A stretch of DNA of 64,000 nucleotides from Gymnogyps californianus (GCF_018139145.2 NC_059500.1:46956072-47020071); one strand, 5' to 3'; positions 46,101-59,480 are shown, numbered from the stretch's first letter. Made by a program: numbers and translations. The notes: generated by a model not told the origin, from the letters alone.

Positions 46101-49100
46101 ACAGGATTTAAGTAACACAGGACCTGGCAATGGTTATACAAATCTTGTTGTTAAGAGCTGAATATTTTGCAGTATAACTAATGAAAACTTGCAGTATAAC
46201 TAATGAAAACTAGCGGTTTTCATCTTAACAGTTTCCAAATAAGTAGCGTGCAATACGAAGTCACACCAACACAAATACAGACGTGTAATAATACTAGGGA
46301 ATAACTAAAATGCACAATTTACAGAGGGAGTTGTGGCTGAAGTCTTCAGTCTTTCTGTCTGATCTGTTCTTTTTACATTTTTATATTACTGCGTAAGTAC
46401 ATAGTATTTATATAGATAATTATATATAAAACATTTATATCTTACTATCTTAGTATCTAAGTAGCATTACAACATTTCCTTAGTTATTCTTTTTGCAATC
46501 AAGTACGTCTCTTTTAATACTGCAATTTGACAGTACTGCAGCGTTTCCAGAATGTCACTGTTACTTGAACGTGTACATCTGTCTCCACCTTTGTAGTTAG
46601 TACCTGAGGTCTTTGGCACGCACAGTTACTTACCTCATGGCTAGAACAATTTTGACATGGAAAGTGGCTTCTGGCATTATGCGAGGCATGTTTGAATGAC
46701 TAGTAGGTATCATAATGGGAGTCTCTAGCTTGCTTAATTCCATACAAGCCACGTAAGGAAACGTTGCTCCGTGCCTTTTCTAAGCAGATGGGATAAATCC
46801 CTTCTAACGCTTCCAATGTACAGAGCTTTCTGGTGCTGAGGAGAAAAGTTGTAGCAAAAGCTATTTTTGGCTGTCACAGTGTCTGAAACAATCTGAAGTT
46901 TTCTATGCAGATCTCTCTTATTCCCTGGATGGATTTGACAGAGAAGTTACCTAGTGCTCCATTAGTACTTGAAAGATTATAGACAGCAGAGATTTAGCAA
47001 AGGATTAGTCAATTGGAGAGTGTACATTATCCGGCCAGGCTTAGAACCGTGATTGTCTCTTCAGTCATTTTCATTAGTGTCTTATTCAAAGATCGAATTA
47101 TGTAACAATGACGTTTCCGGGGAATCTGGTAGGAGTTTTTCTTTGGTTTCTCTCTCCTGCTAACTCTCCAAGCCTGGGAGAGGGGAAAAAGCATTATTTT
47201 TATGCTTCAAACTTGAAGCATGTTTTAAAAAGCAGCAGTTCAGATAAGTGAAGAGGCATGACTTCAGTTGCAGCGTCTGCATTTGGATGATAACTTAGAG
47301 TGGTGGAACTCTTGAGAGAGGTAGGATGCGGTACAAGAAATACAGAACTATTTTAGAAGCAGCGATAGGTATTACTCCCCTTAACAAGAGGGAGCTGCTT
47401 CCTGAGGGTAGACATGCAAATCTGTGGCAACATCCAGGGTAAGTGTTAAAAAGCAATCAGTAAGTAAGTATGGGAAAACCTGTGTTCACCTTGAATCATG
47501 CAATTTTAAAACTTGTTATCAGAAAAGAGGAGAGTCATTCATAAAACAGGAAATCTTTTTTCTTGTACCTTCCAAACAGTGTATCTTCTGCAGTTGTGAT
47601 TAAACTTTGTGGTTTCGTTAGAGATTTCTGTGTACTTCTTGTCTTTGGCTAGTAGAGTAAGTAGGAGAAGGTGTTATTTCTACATTAGGAGTTTGCTGAA
47701 GAACGGAAAGAATAAACAGGTGTATACTAATCAGAATGAAAATGAAATGGTTGTTTTGTGTTTATTGCTTACTACTAACCTGATGTGTGTATGTGTGCAT
47801 TCCCCTCCCCCTCATTTAAAAATAAACATATTCTAAGTTTATCCATGAGAGAAGTAGCAGCTTCTGAAAGTGGAAAAGAAAAATGCTTTTCTCTGTGTGT
47901 GCAACTTCCCTTCTCTGCTAGGAAGCAGGAGTTCATCATATTTAGGAATGTTTCCCTAAAGGAGAGTTTTAGTTATTAAAAGTCAGTTAAGGCTATTAAT
48001 GTTCAAAATGTGACATACTGAGCATTCTGGTTTTGTTAAAAACAATCCAGAGTGCTTTCTTGTACCACACAACTTGAGTATTAGGCTTCGGAAAATTTTT
48101 TCTGTTCATAACTGTTTCCCTGAAAAAGTTATGGTGGGTGTGAAAGGGGATTGTGATTCTCTCCCACCTGCCCCTATATGAGTAGCATCGATGGATGGGT
48201 GTCTTCACAGTGCTTCTAGTCTCTCGTATTTTTGTTATGCATTAGAATGCTGTCACCTTGTTTCAGACATTGCAGAGGAGTGCAAAATGTGAAAGGCTTT
48301 TGTTCAAGAGCAATTAATGTGTTTCTGCTGGTTTGGAATAGTTTTGTATAAGCAAGACTTTGACGAAAAGCTTGGAGTAAAACTGTGACTGTTTGGCTGT
48401 AACTGAACTCAGATTTATCCTATAATTTTTTCACAAGAGCACTCCTCTAATGGTGGCACCAACAGTAAAAGCAATTAAAATACAGTGTACCATATGATTT
48501 TTTTTTTCAGTTGTATCACCAAAACCACAAAAACTAGTCTGGAAAATAGCTGATGCCAACAGTTCCCAGCCTCTTATCAACACAAGTACTCTTCAAGTTG
48601 GTCCTGAGTTTCTGGTATCATGTTAAAGAGTGCTTGTAGGCTCTTTGTTAAAATTCTGCCCATTAAAAGGGGTTCTTAGTACAATGTATTTGGACACAGG
48701 ACAGTGGAGTATCCTAGACTGTGACTTCCTTTGATTGTTTCATGTAAGTTATTTACATGCCAATCTCTTTGAATTTTGCAGCCACCCTTCACATGTTGAT
48801 AAAACGGTACATGATTGCTCTTGATACTTTGAGGAGGTGTGCTGGAAAGCGATGGTACATTCCTGCAGAATTCCTCTTTGTTTTCAAGTAGGTTTGTTTG
48901 GCCAGAATCACAGCTTGAAACAAGCCATCTAAAAATGAAACTTGCTAAAAGTAGTATCCATTATTTTTTATTTTGCAACTGGGTCTGCTTGGCTTTCATC
49001 TACTACTGAGTGTTAGTATCAAAGTGCAAAAGACATTACCCTGTTAATGTTTGTTTTTATTTCCAACATTCTTAATCGGGCATCTCCTTCCTTTCAGGGA

Positions 49101-52100
49101 GAGGTTTGCTTAATGCAATTGTTGTACACACTTGGAATTCCAAACTGGTTAAGATGTATTTGGATTATGTTTGGATTTGCCATTCCAACAGTTTCACAAA
49201 AGCAGAAAAGCTGTTGTCATTGGACTGTAATAGGGATCCCTTTTATGTTTTCATTAGAACTTTCAGGGAACTAAAGGTTGGTAACCAGCAATTGTGGCAA
49301 ACTAAACTGTGAGTTGAAGAAAAAAGCGCTTTTCTTCTTGTAGCTGCAGACTACTTATTCTGTACAACTGGAATAAGCAAATTAATAACTCACTTTGCTA
49401 ACATCAGTTTATCACTCAACTTCTAGAGGTACCCTGTCACATTCATATAAAAAAGGTGTTTTAAAAGTGGGGGGGGGGAGAAATAACACGAGACAGTTTC
49501 CAAAAACCTAATACTGAATGTAGGATATAGAGATCCTCATCTGTCATCTCCTCACTGCACAAATTCAGGTGCATGCTTAACTCAAATACTTCCTTTATTT
49601 CTCTTAATCATCTCCTAAAAAAAAACCCCCAGCATTAGAGTGTGATGCCAGCTCCACGCCATCACTTGAAAGTTGTGAAAATCCTGATTAAAAACGCAGA
49701 TTAAGGTGCAAAAGAAAGTGGGAAAGGCAAATATGTTATTTTGCTAAGGCATTCATTTACATTTTCATATCAAAGGCATTATAAAGTATGTTTTTCTACC
49801 TCCATTTTTGCTTGGAATAGTGATGCGATTTCTGCGACAGATCGATATTTATAACTTGGCATCTTCACGCAGAGGCAAAATGATGATAGCAGTGGTAGTT
49901 TGGGTTTAGCTTGCTTGTGTAACTTTCCTGCAGCCTCCAGATTAGCATTCTGTGCACGGCCTGGAACAATAAAGCTGATGTTTGTTCATAATGCATAGCA
50001 TGGCTCTTGCTGCTCTTTGGTGATCATGGAAACCCATATTAAGCATCCTTTTGTTCTGTGACTTCCAAAATCATGCCTTGATTTAAAACAGTAGTTTATT
50101 ACTTTTAGAAAGGTGCTTTTATGCTGGAAGAATCAGTGAGAGGGAAAAGGACCTTCTAGTTTCACAATGTGATGTCTGGCAGGTGCTTGCATTTTTGAAG
50201 TTTTTAAGAAGTTAATCTGAGATCAAATATATTTTTAAAATATCTTAGAAGTTTTAAGTTTGCTCTTTTGAACCTGCAACCTCACTATGATTGTGCTCAG
50301 GAAAAGTGGATGCCACACACAAGACACATCAATAAAATGTGGGGTAGGCTTGTAGATAATTGAGGAAGTTCTGCAGAATTCTTTCAGTATCTCTTTCTTA
50401 TGGCTGTCCTGCTATCTAGAAATAGCTAATGGAGTATTAACCAGAATTAAAAAAAGCCATATACATTGGAGAGAAAAAAACCCAAACCCAAACCTGTTAC
50501 GAGTATGGATAAGATACTCTTCTAGGGAAGTCTGTCTATATCCTTCTTTGAAGATGGAACACTTTGGAAAGATGCTCTTTGAGAGGAATTAAGATGATCA
50601 AGATGTGTGTTGGTTCTCTTCTAAAAACAAAACCCAACCAACAAACCCTAACCACTGGCTTCTGTTTCTATTTCTGTCAAAAGTTCCTCCTTCATCTTAG
50701 TTAAACCATTCATTTTCTGTTTTCCTACACAGGATAATCAAGGGCTAGGACAAGGGGTGGGGGAGAGGAGGAGTGTTCTGACAGGGATGCTGAATGGAAG
50801 CTAACATACTGCTTGTGCAGAAGAGCGGTAGCTGAGGCCTATTGAGCAGGAGAAGGAGTAGAAAATGACATTGGGAATTGTTTCTTTTCTATCATTTGCA
50901 ACTGGAGTTCTTAAGTTACCAACTGAAGTCACTGGAGCGCATGTATCGGATTGTTCTTACTGAGGTTATGTTCAAGATACAATGCTCTTACTAGCTTAAC
51001 TTTGTACAATCTTGCGCAAGCTAAGCTATCGGACTAAGACTAAATTAAAACAAAAAGCCCAAATGCCTTGTGGAGAGGACCAGTGCAACAAAGGGAATAT
51101 AAGCACGCTTCCTGTCTATACCCTATTTAGTTTGCAAAAATGCTTTGCTGCCTTGTGTGCAGGCTTGCGTGGATGCCTGATGAGAGACAGTGCTTCAATT
51201 GAAGTTTGCAGTGTTGCTGCAAGTGTAAATACTACCGAGTATCTCCTTTATTCAAGCATTGTTTCCACTTGATTGCCAGGGAAGCTAAAGCATGCTAAAC
51301 TAACAAAGGAAATGTATTTTATATCCTCTTTATCTCTAGCACTTCAGTGTCCCAGGCTTCACAGTCACTCTTTTGTGATTGTGCATGACTTACATGAGAC
51401 TTTGTTTTTCAGGGAGCAAACTACTGCACTGCCATCTCCTTGTGAGTGGGACTGGGAGCACAGCTGTACATCAAGCCCAAAGCATCTCACAGCAAGTAGA
51501 CAGAGACACTCAAAAATCATCATTCCTCACAAGGTACTAGTCAAGTTGCATCAGTTAGAACTGGCCAATAGTTTAAAACGACGGATTCTTGTCATGTGCT
51601 ACCTATAATGTTCATTCTTTTAGCTATGTTTTTAAAAGGTTTTAAGAAACTGTACTTAATAGAGTAACATGTTGAAATCAGAAGTAGTTCTTTTGGATTC
51701 CCAAAGCAACTTAGAATGAGCACACACACATTTGCTGAAAGCTTGATAATGTGCAACAGGCCTCCCGAACAGGAGAGACTTCTGCAATGCACTCAATAGT
51801 CTGCTAAAGTTATGCAAATAATAATGCACAGGCCTGTACTAGTTCATCTCTTAGCTAAACATTGGTAAAGAATGGATTTAATCTATGGTGATGTCTTCAG
51901 CAAATATAAATATTTAGCATGGATTTAGGGATAAATAAATTACTTCAAGCACAGAGGGTAATATTAATGAGAATTGCCTAGTGACTCAGTAGAGTCCTGG
52001 GAAACAGAATAGCCACACACAGGGAGAGTTGTTTTGCTGCATATTTTCTTATAGTACATCATTAAGGTAAATATGATCCTTTTGGCATCTTAACCTTGCT

Positions 52101-52869
52101 TTTGAAACCTTTTCTCAAGTGCTTCCAGAGAGAATATAAAATGTGTCCTTAGTTTTATGTGTTGATCAAACATGCTTAGCTTGTTTTTTTAAGTCCTTAA
52201 CAGATGACAATTTTAAGAGAGCGAATTTTATGCTGGTGTGTTGCAAAACTGTAATTGACTTATCTTTCATTCTTGAGAGATGAATAGCTATTGCTGCTTT
52301 AGTAATTTACTTGGAAATGTGAATATCAGTTGTTGTGTCTTTCTAATTTGTGATACACTTAACCAAAGCTACTCACCCGTTAGTTTAATGTTCTGGGAGT
52401 GAGGAGAGAGGATGCTAGTTAATAAGACTCTAAAGACATGATGAAAAGAAGAAAAAAAATTAAAGTTGGCATTATATAAGAAAACAAGCAAGCCCTGTTC
52501 ACTTAGGGCACTGTAGGGAGGGGAAATACGATACGAGAATATCAGTGAGGTGTAGCTAGGCAGGAATGTCCCAGTTGAGGTCTCCAGCGGACTCTAGCAT
52601 TTTCCTCAAAATAAAAAACTTTGAAGGATATGGTACGGTATGCAAACCTTACACCAGGGAATGTGGATACTTGCAAGCCCAGCTCCTGGGCGAAAGAAAC
52701 TCCAGAACCATGTATCCACTAGAGAAGGATGCCTCAGAAGCTGCATCCTTGCAGCCACCTTGCCCATGGGCTCCCAGGAGTTGTGGAACTGGCAAGTGTT
52801 CAGGGGTGAACACTGACTGGGGTGGCTGTGTCCATCTGCTTTCTCCCTGATGATTGTTCTCACTGTTCT
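43171..52869. other. long AT-rich non-coding region
   Basis: 9.7 kb without a recognisable exon, RNA gene or repeat family. Small items are a 22-bp tandem duplication at 46167-46210 and a short interrupted frame at 51012-51608 with one in-frame stop and no recognisable domain. It may be intronic to a TJP2 5' transcript or intergenic. Confidence 0.55.
46167..46223 (+). repeat. 22-bp tandem duplication followed by a hairpin
   Basis: Two perfect 22-bp copies (46167-46188 and 46189-46210), each starting TTGCAGTATAAC and ending ATGAAAAC. The last eight bases of the second copy (ATGAAAAC) then form an inverted repeat with GTTTTCAT at 46216-46223 across a 5-base loop (TAGCG). Confidence 0.85.
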
Positions 52870-52975
52870 CCCGTGGACTCTCACCAGCTCATTTCAGTCC
52901 TTCCTGAAAAACAGCACCCAAAAGTGAGCACAGTACCCTAGCTGGGACCTTGCTGTTACTGAATAGGGCTGCAGA
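52870..52975 (-). mobile_element. old CR1 fragment, antisense
   Basis: The stretch TGGACTCTCACCAGCTC, then CACCCAAAAGTGAGCACAGTACCCTAGCTGGG and GAATAGGGC, aligns by eye with the reverse complement of the CR1 3' region, in which the antisense copy reads CTGGACACAGTACTCCAG. It is diverged and short; limits are approximate. Confidence 0.6.
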
Positions 52976-53707
52976 ACTGCTTTGTTTCTTAATGAGATCG
53001 TCAGCAGGAGGTTTGCCAGTATAAATAGGATGGGGAGAGGCAGAGCTTTGAAGCATAGTTTTAGTGCTCTAAAGGACTAACTTGGCTGAAGAATTGCTGT
53101 CTGGAGCTTTGTTTTTTAAATTAACCTCTGTATCAGAAAAAAAATTAACAAAGTTTTGTGTATGTTAACATCTTGTGCGTTCTGCAGATTCTTAGTAAGT
53201 ATAATGATCTCCATGAGAATGGGATCTTTGTTTTCTTTATTGTGTTGTCTTAATTAATTTGAGCTGTAACAGTTGATTACCATGGTAAAGTTTTTGATGT
53301 TGTAGGGCTTGACTTCTAGTGAGGGAAGGCAGATAAATTGCTAAAAGCAGAGGATTGTTTCACAGCCTTGCAAGGAGTAATCAAGAAGCATGGAGAAGAG
53401 AGGAAGGAAATGAGATGTAAGCAAAATGAATGTTCAAACAATGTGCTCAATGTGGTGCCTTCTGTTTAAAATGAACAAGTTGGGGGTGGGGAAGAGATTT
53501 CCTTTCAAGTGTTGATACGCACTTTTGTACGGTGTTTGAGGAGAAAAACAGTACACACTTGTGTGGTTTGAATGTGTTTAAACTACTTCGTTATTTAATT
53601 CTTTAGAATAACAGTACTAGCTTTTGTAGCGTCTTAAATGAATATAGGTCAAAGTGCTTATGCCGAAGAAAGTTACTTCAATTTGCATAGTCTGTAGAGG
53701 AAGTGTT

Positions 53708-53724
53708 GGGGGGGGGGGGGGGGG
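53708..53724 (+). repeat. poly-G homopolymer (17 G)
   Basis: Uninterrupted run of 17 guanines in AT-rich DNA; possible G-quadruplex, length uncertain. Confidence 0.9.
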
Positions 53725-54061
53725 TGTCAGGTAGAGTCACCGTTAAGTCCCCGTTTCACTTTTCTAGCAATAGGTCACGCTATTTCATTTGCTTGCCTTA
53801 CTTACCAGTGTAATTTTCAAGACACTGCAGTGTAGTTCAAAACATTGCACAGATGAAAATGTGTTTAGAATAGACTGTATTTCTTCATTCTCCCCACTAT
53901 CATTTTTTATTGACTATTATCAAACACCTTTACATATTCTCATGATGCTTTTTATCTATCCTGTGAAACGTGCTATACATCTGTATTTTCTAATTTGCAT
54001 ATTCTTTGCAAAGATGTAGCAACAAACAAAACAAGCAGTCTTCTGCTGTTTTTTCACAGAA

Positions 54062-54370
54062 TGATGTGAGATGATGTGAGATCTAGTAGATGACATCACA
54101 CTGATGTGAGATCTAGTAGATGACATCACACTGATGTGAGATCTAGTAGATGACATCACACTGATGTGAGATCTAGTAGATGACATCACACTGATGTGAG
54201 ATCTAGTAGATGACATCACACTGATGTGAGATCTAGTAGATGACATCAAAAAAAATCACACTGATGTGAGATCTAGTAGATGACATCACACTGATGTGAG
54301 ATCTAGTAGATGACATCACACTGATGTGAGATCTAGTAGATCACATCACACTGATGTGAGATCTAGTAGA
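54062..54370. repeat. 30-bp minisatellite, about 10 units, each an imperfect palindrome
   Basis: The core ATCTAGTAGA recurs at 54081, 54111, 54141, 54171, 54201, 54231, 54271, 54301, 54331 and 54361. Spacing is 30 bp except for one 40-bp gap caused by an A-rich insertion near 54249-54255. Units are almost identical; one carries TCACATC for TGACATC near 54341. Each unit has complementary ends (TGATGT and ACATCA) and an inner inverted repeat ATCTA-G-TAGAT, so single strands can form hairpins. Because 30 is a multiple of three, a minus-strand frame through it reads as a 10-residue peptide repeat; this is a by-product, not a gene. Confidence 0.95.
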
Positions 54371-54613
54371 ACTGATGACTAATATTTCAAAATTGTTGAG
54401 AAAAATATTACTGTATTTCATACTGTTAATGTGTCTAGTGCTGTTCCTAGTTGTTCAGCATAAACCAGTGTTTGTCACAAATTTTTTTCATTTTTTGTGA
54501 ACTTGAAATTGAGTTTATAATTGGCTTAGAACAGTGCTTGCTCTAAATCATTATCTGCATGTTTTAAATTTTGTTGATTTGAAGCGTCTAGGTAAATCTG
54601 TATGTCTAGGTTT

Positions 54614-54633
54614 AAAAAAAAAAAAAAAAAAAA
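54614..54633 (+). repeat. poly-A run (20 A)
   Basis: A run of 20 adenines after TAGGTTT. It may be a retroposed tail, but no recognisable retroposed body lies on either side. Confidence 0.85.
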
Positions 54634-55013
54634 CCTTACCATGAGAACGTCAAAATAGGTGGCCGGGTGAGCCACAGAGGATTTTGTGCTGTTGATTACC
54701 CCAGAAAAAGTATGTATGAAGTGTGCAATGCTGTTTATGTTGGGCTCTGTGTTTCTTCCAGGGACATCTGTGCTTTCTAAAATAACAGCCTTAGAATTGC
54801 TGCTTTGAAACCTGGAAAGTGTGTATAGCTGTGCATCCTCACCCTAGCCCAGGGACGGCCAACGTACTGGACCCTGCAAGCTGCATGCCAAAGTCTTTAT
54901 GCTGCATAATCACAAGCTGTACTTCGGAAGTGGAGACAAGGGGCAGGATAATGAACATGTCACTCTGCTTTAAGCTGTCACTTGAGTCATGCAGTAACCC
55001 AGGAATGATAGGC

Positions 55014-55480
55014 TAATTCAGGTGGAAGGAGACCTCAGGAGGTTTCTAGGTTTCCAACCTTTTGCAAAAACAGGGTCAGCTGTGAGATCAGAACAGGTTG
55101 CTTGGGACTTTACCCAGTTGGGGTTTGAAAACCTCCAAGGACAAAGATGGTACAACCTCTCTGTGCCCTGGGTCCATGACTTGGCTGCCCTCATGGGGAA
55201 AATTTTTTCTCCTTATATCCATCTGAACCTTTCTTGTTTGAGCTTTTGCCCATCGTTTCCTATCCTCCCACCACGCACCACTGTTAAGAACCTGGCTGCA
55301 TCTCCTCAATCTCCTCTCGTCAGCGCCAATGGGCTGCTGTTAGGTGTCCCGAAGCCATCCTTCCTCCAGGCTGAACAAGCCCAGCTGCCACAGCCTCCTC
55401 TGGCAGGGCCAGTGCTTCAGCTGCCACCATCTTGGTGGCCCTCCATTGGATTCACTTCTACACATGGTAACAAGTGGAGA
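55014..55480 (-). mobile_element. CR1 LINE 3' fragment, antisense
   Basis: Reverse complement of the CR1 3' region. From left to right it shows GGTGGAAGGAGACCTCAGGA, CAGGTTGCTTGGGAC, TTGGGGTTTGAAAACCTCCAAGG, CTCCAGGCTGAACAAGCCCA, and CACCATCTTGGTGGCCCTCC. All are standard antisense CR1 landmarks in this order. The 3' end of the element lies near 55014. The open frame through it (55022-55483) has no start context or homology of its own and is not a gene. Confidence 0.88.
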
Positions 55481-58400
55481 TAGTATTCATGGCTTCTCTT
55501 CTCCAGTCCCCCCCAAGACAGAGATTAAGATTACTGTGCCATACATCTGACAACCCCAGTGTAGAGCTGCGTGTTTGAACCATACATAGCTCCTGAGCAG
55601 TTCAAGAGTCAGAGGTCACCTACCTACACATCCTCTAATCTTGAAGGTTGAATCTGTTAGGGCCCAGTTTACTATATAAAGAAGCAGATGTAATTGGATT
55701 TATGAATCATTTAAGTAGGACTGGGCTGACTGATTTGCGTGATTTTGCAGGCTGATGACAAACAGCAGTCTAAAGAGATTGCCTGGAAGGGAAGGGGGAA
55801 AGGCTGTTTGGCAACATGCTATTTTTAGAAACTCCTACAGTGCCTTTCATCAGAGGATCATGAGCACTTGCTTAAAAACAAAAGCAAAACTGACATCTCT
55901 GTTCAGGCAGTTTAACAACTGGACTACCAGCCTACATTCCCAATATCTCTTGCTGAAATCAGTTCCCAGTTCTTTAAGGAGGTTGCCTGTTTGCCGTGCT
56001 GTCTAGCAGCACTACTAAGTGTTGAACTTTCACATTTAAAAAAAAGAAAAAGAACTGATTGTCAGAGGGGCCAGTTAAAAGGCTTGATGGTGGTGGGGAG
56101 GCAGAGAGAACCTGAATCACAGCATGGTAACCAATCTTGGTTGCTGCAGGTAAGTTGCTGAATAGCCTTACTTGGTTGGCAGGAGTAACTGTGAGAGGCA
56201 GCTGCTTGTTTTAAATTTACATCCTGTAGTGTTAAATGAGTGTTCCCTCTGCTGATGCTGGAAGCAGCACAACTGCTTCATTTACAATAGCATTAGATAA
56301 TTTATGGAATATGTCCTAGGTTTTGCATGACTCAAGCTACAGCAAGCGATCTCTCTAAATTAGTGCTACACAGACCATAGATTCAATCTGATTGTAGGCA
56401 AACAATGTCTGCCTTGGTTACGTAAACTAAAAATCTCAATGGGAAATGTGGTGAACCAGAAGTTATTTGCATGTTTCTCATAGAGTTAACACCAATTAAT
56501 CTTTACATGGAAGTTAATTTTAAAATCTCTACACACCTACATAACATTTCATGATATCCCCTCCACGTGATACTGCTTTGTACAGTTATTGCACATGCAG
56601 AACAGCTGGTCCTAAACACTGCAGAGGACAGAGCTGCACGTTTATAGCCCAATTTGTGTGATTTTTGACATGGTGTTGGTACCCAGCTTTTACTCTTCAT
56701 GATGTGGTATCCCTTCGAGGACTGACTACAACTGTACCTGTGCCTCCTGTTTCAAAGGGAGACAATGAATGAAAAGTGCATGCAGCCGTGCCTCCAAATG
56801 CTCTGGAGTGTGTGGAGACCTGCATAGACAGAACAGACCATTTTGCTGGGTCTCCTGCCCCTCTTCTGCTTGTGCTGCTGTCCCAGGTCAGTTTTGGCTA
56901 GTTTGTAGGTATTCTGTGTAGTCGCTTGTGATCCACAATGCAGGGTCTTGTGGCGTTTAAGAGAAGCTGAGTCAGGAGGAGAAGTTATGTCTAATGATAC
57001 ACTTAAAGATGGGCTTCTTTGAGCTCCAATTTAGGGGTTTGGTTTTATTTTCCTTCGGCCTCCTGTGGAATAGCTGTTAGGTGAATTGGGTCCTTTGAGT
57101 ACCTGTTCTCCCTTTTCTTGCCACGGGAGGCAGGAACTTGTGGTGCCCGAGGAGTTCCTGCAGCTCTTGTCGCTGATTACACTGGTATCTTGTATCCTTC
57201 CATTTTTGGTTTAGGTGGCATCATCCTCCTGTTGTAAGGCCTACCTGTGTATCCACCTTGGGAGGATAGCTCAGTCAAAGGGCAGAAAGTACCCAGGAAG
57301 GCCTGAAAGTCTGTTCTCTGTGGTTGTATTGCAGGATAAGTAACTTGTAAATTGTGATTATGTTGATAGTTACATCAGTCTATGCCATCAGTATGGCCAT
57401 CTGGGCACTTGGCCAAGCTCTAGCGTGAGCATGAGTGCTAGAGGTCACTTACTGCTCACATTTGCAGGCTAGTATGGGATGATTTATCTGCCCATTGTGG
57501 CAGAGTAGCTGTTTGGTTTGAGAAAAGAAATAAGAAAGCAGGACAAGATAGGTGTCCTCTGTACTCTTACAAGTGAAATTTTATGGACAAACATGGGAAA
57601 TATTTTGATAAGCCTACATGGATTGTTTCCCATCTGTTATTGCAGGAAACTGAATGGAGACAAACTGATAGGCCCTTCCCAGGTGATGATTTGTGGTAAG
57701 GGATTGAAAATGGGCCTATTTTGCTTGCGTAACTGTGGTCCGTTCCTGCATCTGTGTTGCACTTACCTCAGGGTAGCTAAGTGTGTTAACCTTGGTTGCT
57801 GCCCTACAGCTCAGGGAGGTATAGCCTGATAACACCACTATGAGTGGTAACACCATGTGGCTTTGATAAAGTCACAGAACATGCCAAAAGCGGACTTTAG
57901 GCCAAGCCACAGCTTTTGTCTGGAACAAGAAGTAATCCTCCTTGGCCTTGGACAGGATAGGCAGACCCTTACTTTGCTCTGACTGGCACTGCCTGCACTC
58001 CCCAATAGGCTGTATCTAGTGGGGGAATTGAGTGCTAGCTCTTCATCTTCTGCCAGAGCCTGCGTGGAGGGAGGCGGCTGCAGGAGGCTGGTGTTCTACT
58101 TCATGCTGCCGCAAACTTGTTACATGTGTTGAGAGACTGCAGTCACAGGGATCTAATGGCTTCTCCTTTCCCTGTCCCACTTTGACAACTGCTCTCTTTG
58201 AAAAAGTACTTGCCATCTGGCTAAAACCAAAAATTGATCTTGCATCTAAAGCTATGTGGTTATCTGCAGCAAAATCCTATCATATCCTATCAAAGCGAAA
58301 ACCAGCTCATGTTGTTTTCATTGTGTCTTGTCATTTCAAGGAGGTAAGTATTGGACAGTGGCTTTCTCTGCTGATGCCATGGCGTAATATCTTATGCTGA

Positions 58401-59480
58401 TGTTGCCAGCCAGTGCTAGCTCTTTGGAAAGTTGCCTCCACATTGCAGAGATGTGCGGAGAGTGGCAGCTGTTTTGCCTTGCCCTGCTGTGGCTCATGGA
58501 GAAATTCTTGATGCCAGATGCTATCACAGAACGCCATGTGTGTGAGGAGCCTGGCCCCCTGCGCTTCATTTTTCCAAGTGGTCTTGACCTTGCGTTGTAT
58601 ACCGGACTGCTAGTGTTGCAACAAACGTGGGATGGTATCACTCCCTTGTAAAACTGAGAGGAGGGAGCAGATGAAAGAAGAGCCAAGTTCATGCTTTGGC
58701 ATTTTCCTACCTTTTTCCCTCCAAATTTGAGGGTAGGCCATACAAAGTAACATGCTGTTTGCATTCTTTTTTTTAAAGTGTTGGCTTAAGAAAGCTCTTT
58801 CCTTACAGTTTGTCCTCATTCTTAATTTCTTCCTTCCAAGAGTTGATTCAAGTATTGACTCATCCACCCAAAATAATGTAACTCCAGGAAGACAGTAGCA
58901 CTGGGAAAGAAATCTTTATTTCTGAATACAAGTGTGATTGAACTTCTGCCAGTCTTCTCCTCCTTAGTGCTTTTAGTGACCAGTCCTGCAAGCTCTTGAG
59001 AATACTGTTACCTCAAGAACATGCTTTTTTAAAATATGTAATTACAGCCTCAAAACGAAGCAATTCAGCCTCTGAATTAAGAGCACCAGTGTTGACTTTG
59101 AGACTGATGTGGAAGGGCTGTTAGGTGGTGGGAAGGAAACCTGGCCGAGGCTGCAGGCTTGGGGAAGCCATGGGGGGGGAGGGGACGACACACTTTCAAA
59201 TCTGTGTCCGCCTAAAAACACACAAACAGAAAAGGTAGAAATGACTGGTGCGTTTCTGTTTGACAAAACAGGGCTGTGGATACCGTCTGAAAGCCTCATG
59301 TCAGAAATGCTGTCCGGGCTTGGACCACGGGGCCCATCTCTCCTGTTTACCCTGTGAGAGGCGTCAGCTACTGGCCACTGCCAAGGGCAAGAATACAAGA
59401 AATATTTTTGTAAATGGAGAATAACAATTCTTTTCTTCCCAGGGAGAATGAAAATGTTTCTTTGCCTCCCCGGGGCGTTT
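55481..59480. other. non-coding region with a moderately GC-rich block
   Basis: 4 kb without a recognised gene. From about 56.7 to 58.7 kb the sequence is less AT-rich than its surroundings and has overlapping open frames on both strands (85-142 codons at 58331-58764). None shows a domain I know. It might be an old unrecognised repeat or a non-coding transcript; I see no evidence to choose. Confidence 0.45.

Noticed and set aside
53956..54249. 97-codon minus-strand frame with a repeated 10-residue peptide
   Set aside because: It is the translation of the 30-bp minisatellite; the unit length is a multiple of three, so any strand reads as a peptide repeat.
55022..55483. 153-codon plus-strand frame
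   Set aside because: Lies entirely within an antisense CR1 fragment; not a host gene.
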